From contig JBHJGP010000015.1 of NCBI GenBank assembly GCA_050331695.1, forward strand, positions 103,689 through 167,688: a stretch of 64,000 nt of DNA. Reading direction: 5' to 3'. The stretch's first letter is position 1. Every line of letters starts with the position of its first letter. The position numbers and the translations under genes are program-made. The notes under the pieces were generated by a model. It ran no database searches. It was not told the DNA's origin and was given only the letters and a program-made list of their open reading frames with translations. Positions 36,535-44,230 of this stretch are shown here, piece by piece. The stretch is from JBHJGP01 sp050331695 (GTDB lineage: Bacteria; Pseudomonadota; Alphaproteobacteria; Geminicoccales; Geminicoccaceae).

Positions 36535-37731
36535 ATGGCTAATTTTCGCACGCTCGACGACGCCGACATCGAGGGCAAGCGCGTTCTCGTCCGGGTCGAT
36601 TTCAACGTGCCCATGGCTAACGGCGAGGTCACCGATGCCACCCGGATCGAGCGCGCGGCGGTCACGCTCAAGGATTTGCTGGGCCGGGGCGCGAAGGTCG
36701 TGATCCTGTCCCATTTCGGCAGGCCCAAGGGCGAACGCCATGGGTCGATGTCGTTGCAGCCATTGGTCGAGCCGGTCCGGCGCGCCCTCGGGCTCGATCA
36801 CGTGGCTTTTGCCGAGGATTGCATCGGCGAGACGGCGGAGCAGGCGGTCAATCAGCTCGGCCGCGGCGCGGTGGTATTGCTTGAGAACCTGCGCTTTCAC
36901 GCCGGCGAAGAGAAGAATGATGCTGCGTTCGCCGACGGTCTCGCGGCCCTGGGCGAGATTTATGTCAACGACGCGTTCAGCTGCTCGCACCGGGCCCATG
37001 CCTCGGTCGTCGGGGTCGCCGAACGGTTGCCTGCCTTCGCGGGCCGGCTCATGCAGGCGGAGCTGGAGGCCCTGAACCGGGCGCTCGAAAGCCCGGAGAG
37101 GCCGGTCATCGCCGTGGTGGGCGGGGCGAAGGTATCGACCAAGCTCGCGGTTCTGGGTCATCTGCTCGACCGGGTCGACGGCCTCGTCATCGGCGGCGGC
37201 ATGGCGAACACCTTTCTCCACGCCCAGGGTCTGCCGGTCGGCAAGTCTTTATGTGAAGCGGACCTGGCGCAAACGGCCCGCGAGATCATGACCGAGGCCG
37301 ACGCCAAGGGCTGTGAGATCGTCTTGCCGGAGGATGTGGTCGTCGCGACCGAGTTCCGGGCCGAAGCCGCCAACCGGATCGTCGCGCCGGGCGAGGTCGG
37401 TGACCAGGACATGATCGTCGATGTCGGGCCGGTGTCGGCGAACGCCGTCGCGTCCCGGTTCGAAACGGCGAAGACGATCCTCTGGAATGGACCCATGGGC
37501 GCGTTCGAGCTTCAGCCTTTCGATGCGGGCACCAACCGGGTGGCCCAGGCGGCGGCAAAACTGACCGAGGTGGGCAAGCTCGTCTCGGTGGCCGGCGGCG
37601 GCGATACCGTCGCCGCGCTCGCCCACGCCGGTGTCCTGGAGAAGTTCACTTACGTTTCGGCGGCTGGCGGCGCGTTCCTCGAGTGGCTCGAAGGCCGGAC
37701 GCTGCCGGGTGTTGCCGCGCTGGCGCCTTGA
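36535..37731 (+). CDS. pgk: Phosphoglycerate kinase
   Basis: A 398-residue glycolytic and gluconeogenic enzyme that interconverts 1,3-bisphosphoglycerate and 3-phosphoglycerate with ADP/ATP. RVLVRVDFNVPM, SHFGRPKGER, VLLENLRFHAGEEKND, GGAKVSTKL and VAGGGDTVAAL are all diagnostic. It starts the carbon-metabolism run pgk-small unknown-aldolase. The next gene starts at a TTG overlapping its stop. No gap gene precedes it here, unlike many genomes. Confidence 0.97.
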   Translation: MANFRTLDDADIEGKRVLVRVDFNVPMANGEVTDATRIERAAVTLKDLLGRGAKVVILSHFGRPKGERHGSMSLQPLVEPVRRALGLDHVAFAEDCIGETAEQAVNQLGRGAVVLLENLRFHAGEEKNDAAFADGLAALGEIYVNDAFSCSHRAHASVVGVAERLPAFAGRLMQAELEALNRALESPERPVIAVVGGAKVSTKLAVLGHLLDRVDGLVIGGGMANTFLHAQGLPVGKSLCEADLAQTAREIMTEADAKGCEIVLPEDVVVATEFRAEAANRIVAPGEVGDQDMIVDVGPVSANAVASRFETAKTILWNGPMGAFELQPFDAGTNRVAQAAAKLTEVGKLVSVAGGGDTVAALAHAGVLEKFTYVSAAGGAFLEWLEGRTLPGVAALAP

Positions 37732-38120
37732 TCCGCTGGCGCGAGGTTCAGGATCTGGCAAGCGCGCGTCTGGCGCTGGCGAGCGCCGACGACAGCGTCG
37801 AGCTCATCACCGCGCCCGGAACGGCCGAGGCTTGGGGCGTCGGCTACTGGGCAGCGCTCGAAGAGATGCTGGGCGCTCGGGTCTGGATCGACTGCGACGA
37901 CCGGGCCGGTCTCGCCTTGGCGGCCTTGCGCGAGGGGTGCACGGCCATCGTCTGGCGGGGTGATCCGGAGAGAGGCCGGAAACTCGCCGAAATCGCCGCA
38001 GCCAAGGGTGCTGGCTTTCGCCAGGAATCGGCTCGTGAGCGGCAGGACGACGCGCCGGGGCGTGGCAAGCCGCAAGCGAGCGTGATAGAAGTCGCCCAGC
38101 ATCATAAACCATCGGATTGA
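37728..38120 (+). CDS. Small unknown protein between pgk and the aldolase gene
   Basis: A 130-residue soluble protein from TTG 37728, which overlaps the pgk TGA (a longer start at 37683 would lie inside pgk). It begins MIRWREVQDLASARLALA, contains ELITAPGTAEAWGVGYWAALEEML and ALREGCTAIVWRGD, and ends in a charged tail. The alpha/beta pattern suggests a compact Rossmann-like fold, but no function was recognised. Tight packing between two glycolytic genes supports that it is real and related to them or co-regulated with them. Confidence 0.7.
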   Translation: MIRWREVQDLASARLALASADDSVELITAPGTAEAWGVGYWAALEEMLGARVWIDCDDRAGLALAALREGCTAIVWRGDPERGRKLAEIAAAKGAGFRQESARERQDDAPGRGKPQASVIEVAQHHKPSD

Positions 38121-38134
38121 GGGAAGTTAACGGC

Positions 38135-39061
38135 ATGCGCTTAACGCCGAAGGTGAAGGAAATCCTGTCGTGGTACGAGGGTGAAAATGCCGGGGTCAAA
38201 GGCAATCTTGCGCGGCTGTTGATGGAAGGCCGTCTCGCCGGCACCGGCAAGCTGGTCATCCTTCCTGTGGACCAAGGTTATGAACACGGGCCGGCGCGCA
38301 GTTTCGCCAAGAACCCGCCGGCATACGATCCCCACTATCTGTTCGAGCTGGCGCTGGAAGCCGGGCTTTCCGGCTATGCGGCGCCGCTCGGCATGCTCGA
38401 GGCGGGCGCCGACAGCTATGCCGGCCAGTTGCCGACCATCCTCAAGGTCAACAGCGCCAACAGCCTCCATGCGGGCACGGCGGATCAGGCGATCACCGGC
38501 GGCGTCGAGGATGCTTTGAGGCTGGGCTGCGTCGGCATCGGCTTCACCATGTATCCCGGTTCCGACGCCAATTACGGCATGATGGAGGAGTTGCGGGAGC
38601 TGACCTTGGAGGCGAAAGCTCACGGACTCTGTGTGGTGGTTTGGTCCTATCCCCGCGGCGGCAAGGTGAGCAAGGGCGAGGGTGAGACGGCGCTCGATAT
38701 CGTCGGCTACGCGGCGCATATGGCGGCGCTGATGGGCGCCAACATCATCAAGGTGAAGCCGCCCACCGACGCCCTCGATCTGCCGGATGCGGTCAAGGTC
38801 TACGAGTCCGAGAACGTGGCGCGGTCGAGCTTGCCCGAGCGCATCTCGCACATCATGGACTGCGCCTTCGCCGGCAAACGGATCGTGGTCTTCAGTGGCG
38901 GTTCGGCCAAGGGCACTGAAGCGGTGCTCGACGAGATCCGGCAGATCCGGGACGGTGGCGCCAGCGGCTCGATCATCGGCCGAAACAGTTTTCAGCGGTC
39001 GAAAGCCGATGCCCTCGCGCTCCTTGATGAGGTGGTCAAGATCTATCTCGGCGAGACGTGA
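38135..39061 (+). CDS. Class I fructose-bisphosphate aldolase (DhnA/FbaB type)
   Basis: A 308-residue aldolase of the DhnA family; the ATG at 38135 has GAGGGA upstream and is preferred over the TTG at 38117. Motifs are LVILPVDQGYEHGPARSF, the Schiff-base lysine region NIIKVKPPTDALDLPDAV, and VFSGGSAKGTEAVLDEI. It cleaves fructose-1,6-bisphosphate without a metal ion. It follows pgk and a small unknown gene, and the ThiE-like gene begins in a GTGA overlap with its stop, so these four genes look like one operon. Confidence 0.9.
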   Translation: MRLTPKVKEILSWYEGENAGVKGNLARLLMEGRLAGTGKLVILPVDQGYEHGPARSFAKNPPAYDPHYLFELALEAGLSGYAAPLGMLEAGADSYAGQLPTILKVNSANSLHAGTADQAITGGVEDALRLGCVGIGFTMYPGSDANYGMMEELRELTLEAKAHGLCVVVWSYPRGGKVSKGEGETALDIVGYAAHMAALMGANIIKVKPPTDALDLPDAVKVYESENVARSSLPERISHIMDCAFAGKRIVVFSGGSAKGTEAVLDEIRQIRDGGASGSIIGRNSFQRSKADALALLDEVVKIYLGET

Positions 39062-39753
39062 TCGCGCCGAACGAGCCGACGTCAGAGATCGAAGACCAAC
39101 GCTGCCGGCCTTTTCTTCTGTTGCCGCGGGAGATCGATCCGCACGACCTCACCGGGCTTCTGGAGAGCGTTCTCGAGCCGCTCGGGACCGGAGGGGTCCT
39201 GGTGAGGGGAAGCGAACGATTGGGCGAACCTCAACTCAGCCGGCTTCTCCTCCGCTGCCACGGCGCCGGCTGGGCCCTGTTCGTCGATCAGCCGGGACCG
39301 CAACATGCGGGCTCCGGGATCGACGGGGGCCTGGTGCCGGCCAGGCCCGGCGCCATTGACCGCGTCCGCTCGTGGCTCGGTGAAGCCGCCATTCTCCTGG
39401 CCGAAGCCGGGTTATCGCGGCACGTCGCCATGAGCAGCGGCGAAGAGGGTGCCGACGTCATCCTGTTCGGCCATCTGGACGGCCGCGACCGGCGAGAAGC
39501 GGCTATGGCAGAGGGCGAAACGCTGGAAGATTGCATCGCCTGGTGGCAAGAGTTATTCGTTCTGCCGTCGATCGCCTGTGCACCGGCACCAGCCGACATT
39601 GAGGGGCTCGCCAGAGCCGGTGCCGACTTCGTGGCACTGGACAGGGAAGTTTGGAATGAGGCCGGCGCCGCGAAAGCGGCCGCTTCAGCGCTTGCGGAAC
39701 GTTTCGATGCGGTCAATCGCGAGCGCACCGCCGGTCTGACGGAGAACCGATAG
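39058..39753 (+). CDS. ThiE-like (thiamine phosphate synthase-related) protein
   Basis: A 231-residue TIM-barrel-like protein starting at GTG 39058 in an overlap with the aldolase stop. It has PFLLLPREIDPHDLTGLLESVLEPLG, LSRLLLRCHGAGWALFVDQ and GLARAGADFVALDREVWNE, which resemble the fold of thiamine phosphate synthase, including the late phosphate-binding glycine region. The usual GxGPIFxTxTK motif is not clearly present, so activity is uncertain. Such genes often sit beside this type of aldolase in alphaproteobacteria. Confidence 0.7.
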   Translation: MIAPNEPTSEIEDQRCRPFLLLPREIDPHDLTGLLESVLEPLGTGGVLVRGSERLGEPQLSRLLLRCHGAGWALFVDQPGPQHAGSGIDGGLVPARPGAIDRVRSWLGEAAILLAEAGLSRHVAMSSGEEGADVILFGHLDGRDRREAAMAEGETLEDCIAWWQELFVLPSIACAPAPADIEGLARAGADFVALDREVWNEAGAAKAAASALAERFDAVNRERTAGLTENR

Positions 39754-39754
39754 C

Positions 39755-40321
39755 GTGAAGATCAACGGTAACGAGATCCGCCCGGGCATGGTCCTGGAGC
39801 ACAAAGACAAGCTTTGGATCGCGGTCAAAACGGAGCATGTGAAGCCCGGTAAGGGCCCCGCCTACCAGCAGGTCGAGCTGAAAGACGTGGTGGGCGGCAC
39901 CAAGCTGAACGAGCGCTTCCGCGCGGCCGAGACGGTCGAGCGGGTAAGGCTCGACGAGGCGCCCTATCAGTTCCTCTACGCGGAGGACGATATTCTGCAT
40001 TTCATGGAACAGGAGAACTACGAACAGGTAAGCATGGACCGCTCGCTGTTCGGGGACGGCTTCGTCTTCCTCCAGGAGGGCATGGTGGTGACCGTCCAGA
40101 GCTATGAGGGCCGGCCGCTCATGGTCACGCTGCCGGAAACCGTCGTGCTCGAAATCGTCGAGGCCGAGCCTGTGGTCAAAGGCCAGACGGCGTCCGCATC
40201 CTACAAACCAGCCTTGCTGGAAAACGGTGTCCGGGTCATGGTGCCGCCGCACATCGGCACGGGCACCCGGGTCGTGGTCAACACCGCCGATCAAACCTAT
40301 GTCGAACGGGCCAAGGACTGA
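39755..40321 (+). CDS. efp: Translation elongation factor P
   Basis: A 188-residue factor that relieves ribosome stalling at polyproline. It starts at GTG 39755, one base after the previous stop. KPGKGPAYQQVELKDVVGG carries the loop lysine (K33) that may be modified, and the C-terminal TGTRVVVNTADQTYVERAKD is standard. It is followed 3 bases later by suhB, a common alphaproteobacterial pair. Confidence 0.97.
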   Translation: MKINGNEIRPGMVLEHKDKLWIAVKTEHVKPGKGPAYQQVELKDVVGGTKLNERFRAAETVERVRLDEAPYQFLYAEDDILHFMEQENYEQVSMDRSLFGDGFVFLQEGMVVTVQSYEGRPLMVTLPETVVLEIVEAEPVVKGQTASASYKPALLENGVRVMVPPHIGTGTRVVVNTADQTYVERAKD

Positions 40322-40324
40322 TCC

Positions 40325-41107
40325 TTGCGGCGATCAGCCAATCTCCAGGTTATGGTCCAGGCGGCGCAGAAGGCTGCGCGCACCCTTTCCCATGATTTCG
40401 GCGAGGTGGAGCAGCTCCAGGTCTCGATCAAAGGGCCCGGCGACTTCGTGTCGGCGGCGGACCGACGGGCGGAGACGATCATCAGCCGCGAGTTGGAGAA
40501 AGCGCGGCCCTCTTACGGATTTCTGCTCGAGGAAAGCGGGGCGTCGCGGGAACAGGCGACCAATCGCTGGATCGTCGACCCGCTCGACGGCACCAGCAAT
40601 TTCCTCCACGGCATCCCGCATTTCGCGATCTCGATCGCTCTGGAACAACAGGGCGAACTGACCGCGGCCGTGATCTTGGACCCGATCAAGGGCGAGCTCT
40701 TCACCGCCGAGCGGGGCGGCGGCAGCTTCATGAACGATCGCCGGCTCCGGGTGTCGAGCCGCAAAGCCCTGCCGCAGGCGATGTTCGGCTGCGGCATCCC
40801 GGTCCTCGACTGGGAGGGCCGCGAGCGGGGTTTCATGGCGCAGCTCGATCGGGTTTCTGCGACGGTCGCCGGCGTGCGGCGGTTGGGCGCTGCCGCGCTC
40901 GATCTGGCCTACGTCGCGTCCGGTCGATTTGATGGTTTCTGGGAATTCGGTTTGAGCAGCTGGGACATCGCTGCCGGCATTCTCCTCGTGCGCGAGGCCG
41001 GCGGTCGGGTCTCGAAGCTTGAAGATGACGACCTCCTCGGACGGGGCACGATCGTGGCGACCAACGGCCAGCTTCACGCGCCCTTGGTTGAGCTGCTGCG
41101 GCACTGA
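40325..41107 (+). CDS. suhB: Inositol monophosphatase family protein SuhB
   Basis: A 260-residue metal-dependent phosphatase starting at TTG; the N-terminus MRRSANLQVMVQAAQKAART aligns with other alphaproteobacterial SuhB proteins, which supports this start. The active site is seen in DFVSAADRRAE, GFLLEESG, WIVDPLDGTSNFLHGIPHF and SWDIAAGILLVREAGG. In enterobacteria SuhB also binds the transcription antitermination complex. It shares the operon with efp. Confidence 0.95.
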   Translation: MRRSANLQVMVQAAQKAARTLSHDFGEVEQLQVSIKGPGDFVSAADRRAETIISRELEKARPSYGFLLEESGASREQATNRWIVDPLDGTSNFLHGIPHFAISIALEQQGELTAAVILDPIKGELFTAERGGGSFMNDRRLRVSSRKALPQAMFGCGIPVLDWEGRERGFMAQLDRVSATVAGVRRLGAAALDLAYVASGRFDGFWEFGLSSWDIAAGILLVREAGGRVSKLEDDDLLGRGTIVATNGQLHAPLVELLRH

Positions 41108-41250
41108 TTCCCCTTGCCAACGGCAAACCGCGTAATCGTTCAGGCCTTGTGCGGTCGGCAAGGGCGGGCCTATACGTCTCGTCGGTTGAAATTTCTCCGC
41201 TAAACGGATGATTTCACCAGTTTCCTTGCCTCAGTGCGGGCGCGCCGACA

Positions 41251-42417
41251 ATGTCTAGCCTTAACCGCTACGTCTTCATCATCATCATCGTGCTTCTGCT
41301 GACCGGTGCCGCTGTCGCGCTCAGCTTCGATGTGACGTACCGCATCTTCAGCTACAATCCGCCCCTGAACTCGGCCATCTTGGTCGTGTTTCTGTTCGGT
41401 GTCGGTTACGCCTTCAGGCGCATTTTCACCCTCAAGCCTGAGATCAGGTGGATCGAGGCGTTTCGGGCGGCAGGGCCCGGTTTCTCGCTCGCCGAGCCGC
41501 CCCGGCTGCTGGCGCCGATCGCTACGGCCCTGGGCGAATATGAGCGGCGCACCGACACGGAACTGTCGACCGTCTCCATCCGCTATCTTCTGGATAGCGT
41601 CGCCTCCCGGCTAGACGAGCAACGCGACAATGCTCGTTACCTGACCGGCCTTCTCATCTTTCTCGGCCTGCTCGGCACCTTCTGGGGGCTGTTGGAGACC
41701 ATCAGTTCGGTCGGCGACGTGATCGCCGATCTCAGCATCGGCTCGGGCGACATCGCCGTCGTTTTCGACGATCTGAAAGCCGGCTTGGCGGCGCCGCTCT
41801 CCGGCATGGGTACGGCGTTCAGCTCGTCGCTCTTCGGCCTCGCCGGCTCGCTGATCCTCGGATTTCTCGATCTGCAAGCCAATCAGGCCCAGAACAGTTT
41901 TTACAACGATATGGAAGAGTGGCTGTCAGGGCTCGCCCGGTTTGGCGACACGGTCGATGACCGGGGTCGGCCCGCCGCCACCCTCGGTCCCTCGGCGCCG
42001 ATGCCCGCCTACATTCAAGCGCTTCTCGAACGAACCGCCGAAAGCCTGGAGAATCTGGATCGGCTGATCAGCCGCTCGGAGGAGACGCGTCACAACGCGA
42101 CGGACGCGCTCAATCAGCTGGCGTTTCAGTTGGACCGGCTCAACGAGAACGCTCAGTCCGACCGCAACATGATGGCGCAGTTGGTGCGGATGCAGGACGA
42201 AACGCGCCAGGCGCTGATGCAGGCGGTTCAGGGTGAGGCCGGCGCCAACGACGCGTTCCACCAGTATCTGCACAGCGTCGACACCAATCTGAAACGTCTG
42301 ATCGATGAAAGCTCGAGAGGGCGGGAGCAATTGGTTCGGGAATTGCGGGGCGAGATCAAGACCGTGACCAAGACGATCGCCATCGCCGCCGGCGACGCTC
42401 AGTTGGATCAAAGGTAG
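41251..42417 (+). CDS. MotA/TolQ/ExbB-type ion-channel protein with C-terminal coiled coil
   Basis: A 388-residue membrane protein with helices at about 8-28 and 39-57 and two more in the conserved channel core LLIFLGLLGTFWGLLETISSVG and APLSGMGTAFSSSLFGLAGSLILGFLDL. The core matches the MotA/TolQ/ExbB family, which forms proton-motive-force-driven channels. The C-terminal region from about 250 is helical and charged, and probably cytoplasmic, unlike classic TolQ or ExbB. The stop is only 6 bases before the MotB-like gene, so the two should form a stator. It is not a flagellar MotA, and no flagellar genes are nearby. Confidence 0.85.
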   Translation: MSSLNRYVFIIIIVLLLTGAAVALSFDVTYRIFSYNPPLNSAILVVFLFGVGYAFRRIFTLKPEIRWIEAFRAAGPGFSLAEPPRLLAPIATALGEYERRTDTELSTVSIRYLLDSVASRLDEQRDNARYLTGLLIFLGLLGTFWGLLETISSVGDVIADLSIGSGDIAVVFDDLKAGLAAPLSGMGTAFSSSLFGLAGSLILGFLDLQANQAQNSFYNDMEEWLSGLARFGDTVDDRGRPAATLGPSAPMPAYIQALLERTAESLENLDRLISRSEETRHNATDALNQLAFQLDRLNENAQSDRNMMAQLVRMQDETRQALMQAVQGEAGANDAFHQYLHSVDTNLKRLIDESSRGREQLVRELRGEIKTVTKTIAIAAGDAQLDQR

Positions 42418-42423
42418 CGGCCC

Positions 42424-43743
42424 GTGGCTCGAAGTCGCCGGGAGCTTAGAACCAATAACGACATGTGGCCGGGCTTCGTCGACGCCCTGTCGACGTTGCT
42501 CCTGGTCATCATCTTTCTTCTGGTCGTGTTCGTCCTCGCCCAGTTCGTGCTCAATCAGCTGATCCAGGGCCGCGACAGGGAACTGGTTCAGTTGCAGGAT
42601 CAGTTGGAGACGCTGGGCGAAGATCTCCGGGCAGAGCAGTACCTGGTCAATCGGTTGCGGCGCAATCTCGACGATGTGGCGGTGGAGCTGGAAACGGCGC
42701 TTGCCGAGCGCGACGACTTCGCCAGCGAGTTCGAAAGCGCGCAGAACGAACGCTTGCGACTGGCCGACGAACTGGCGGCCGTCCAGGGCGAGGCTTTGCG
42801 GCTCAGGCGTGAGCTGGGCGAGCGGGTGGAGACCGCAGAAGCCGCCGAGGCGCGGGCGGCGGATCTCGAGGAAAGCCTGGCCGAGGCGCGAGAGCAGGTG
42901 TCGGCCGACCGGGAGACCATCGAGCTGCAGATCCAGGAACTGGCGGCGTTGCGCGATGATATCGAAGCGCTCCGGGTCATCCGTGCCCAGCTGGAATCGG
43001 ATATCGAACAGCAGCGGGCGGCGCTGATCGCCCGAGATCAACGTCTAGCGCTTTCCCAGGAGGAGCGGGCCGCCGCCGAGGAGCAACTGAGCACGGCGGA
43101 AGAACGCAGCCTTCGGGCCCAGGAGGAAATCACCGCGCTGAACCGCCAGCTCAACGCGCTGCGCCTTCAGGTGACGACGATGGAAGCGGCGCTGCGCAGT
43201 CGCGAGCTGGAATTGGACCAACAGGCCCAGACGATCGAAGATCTGGGCGCGCGCCTCAATCTGGCGCTGGCCGACAAGGTCGAAGAGCTCTCCCGCTTTC
43301 GATCCGACTTCTTCGGCCGTTTGCGGGGCCTGTTGGGTGACCGCGACGATGTTCGGATCGTCGGCGATCGGTTCGTATTCCAGGCCGAGGTCCTGTTCCC
43401 TTCCGGCAGTGATCAGCTTGAACCGGGCGGCCGGGATCAGCTCGAGGCCTTGGCCGCGACGCTCCAGGATCTGGCAAGCGAGTTTCCGCAAGATCTGCCT
43501 TGGATCTTGCAGGTGGACGGCCACACCGACCGGCGGCCGATCAACACCCCCCGCTTTCCGTCGAACTGGGAGCTTTCGGCGGCGCGAGCCATCTCCGTCG
43601 CTCAGTTTCTGATCGATCAGGGGATATCGGCGGAACGGCTGGCGGCGGCGGGTTTCGCGGAGTTTCAGCCGCTCGTCGAAGGCGCCGGCCCTCAGGCCTG
43701 GAGCCGCAATCGCCGGATCGAGATCAAGCTGACCTCACGCTGA
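42424..43743 (+). CDS. MotB/OmpA-domain protein with coiled coil (stator partner)
   Basis: A 439-residue protein starting GTG. Its N-terminal helix (MWPGFVDALSTLLLVIIFLL) carries Asp20 at the position of the proton-binding aspartate in MotB. A long coiled coil follows (about 45-290), then an OmpA-like peptidoglycan-binding domain (about 320-439; ILQVDGHTDRRP with Asp365, NWELSAARA, RLAAAGFAEFQPL and NRRIEIKL). It would couple ion flow through the MotA-like partner to the peptidoglycan. The coiled coil is much longer than in flagellar MotB or in TolR. Confidence 0.88.
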   Translation: MARSRRELRTNNDMWPGFVDALSTLLLVIIFLLVVFVLAQFVLNQLIQGRDRELVQLQDQLETLGEDLRAEQYLVNRLRRNLDDVAVELETALAERDDFASEFESAQNERLRLADELAAVQGEALRLRRELGERVETAEAAEARAADLEESLAEAREQVSADRETIELQIQELAALRDDIEALRVIRAQLESDIEQQRAALIARDQRLALSQEERAAAEEQLSTAEERSLRAQEEITALNRQLNALRLQVTTMEAALRSRELELDQQAQTIEDLGARLNLALADKVEELSRFRSDFFGRLRGLLGDRDDVRIVGDRFVFQAEVLFPSGSDQLEPGGRDQLEALAATLQDLASEFPQDLPWILQVDGHTDRRPINTPRFPSNWELSAARAISVAQFLIDQGISAERLAAAGFAEFQPLVEGAGPQAWSRNRRIEIKLTSR

Positions 43744-43850
43744 TTGGCCGCCAGGCCGCAGGAATACCGGCTGATGCGTCTGAAGGTTGCGTTTGCGGAG
43801 GTATGACGCCAAAGTTTACCGGTCGGGTGATGTGACGAGTGGGGGCAAAG

Positions 43851-44210
43851 ATGGCTGAACCCAGCCATCAGGAAACGCTTGGCGTCAGCGGCCTGATCAG
43901 GGGCCATGACGGTGAACAGCGAGGACTGTCGCGGGTGTCAGCCGCGCTTATGGTCTTTGGCATTCTGCTGTTCGTGTTTTCCATGACGCCGTGGGCCAGC
44001 GACTACGGTCTTTGGCCGCTAGGTGGCGCCATCGCCGGCCTGGCGATCGCCGTCGCCGCGGCAGGCCCTTGGCGCGAGGTCTTGGAAAACCGCGACCGGG
44101 CCGAGGGGCTGGCCTATCTGGAGCGTCTCGCCACCAGTTCGCAAAGCGCCGACGAACATGACGATTCCATCGGCCGCATCAAGCTTCTTATTCGCCGCTT
44201 TTACGATTAG
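43851..44210 (+). CDS. Small two-helix membrane protein of the stator locus
   Basis: A 119-residue protein from ATG 43851 (an in-frame GTG at 43839 lies inside the GTGGGGG likely ribosome site). The middle has two hydrophobic segments (SAALMVFGILLFVFSM and YGLWPLGGAIAGLAIAVAAA), and a charged tail with IGRIKLLIRRFYD follows. No family was recognised. It lies between the MotB-like gene and the giant coiled-coil gene, 20 bases upstream of the latter, so it probably belongs to the same membrane assembly. Confidence 0.7.
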   Translation: MAEPSHQETLGVSGLIRGHDGEQRGLSRVSAALMVFGILLFVFSMTPWASDYGLWPLGGAIAGLAIAVAAAGPWREVLENRDRAEGLAYLERLATSSQSADEHDDSIGRIKLLIRRFYD

Positions 44211-44230
44211 CACCTCAGTGGAACCACACC

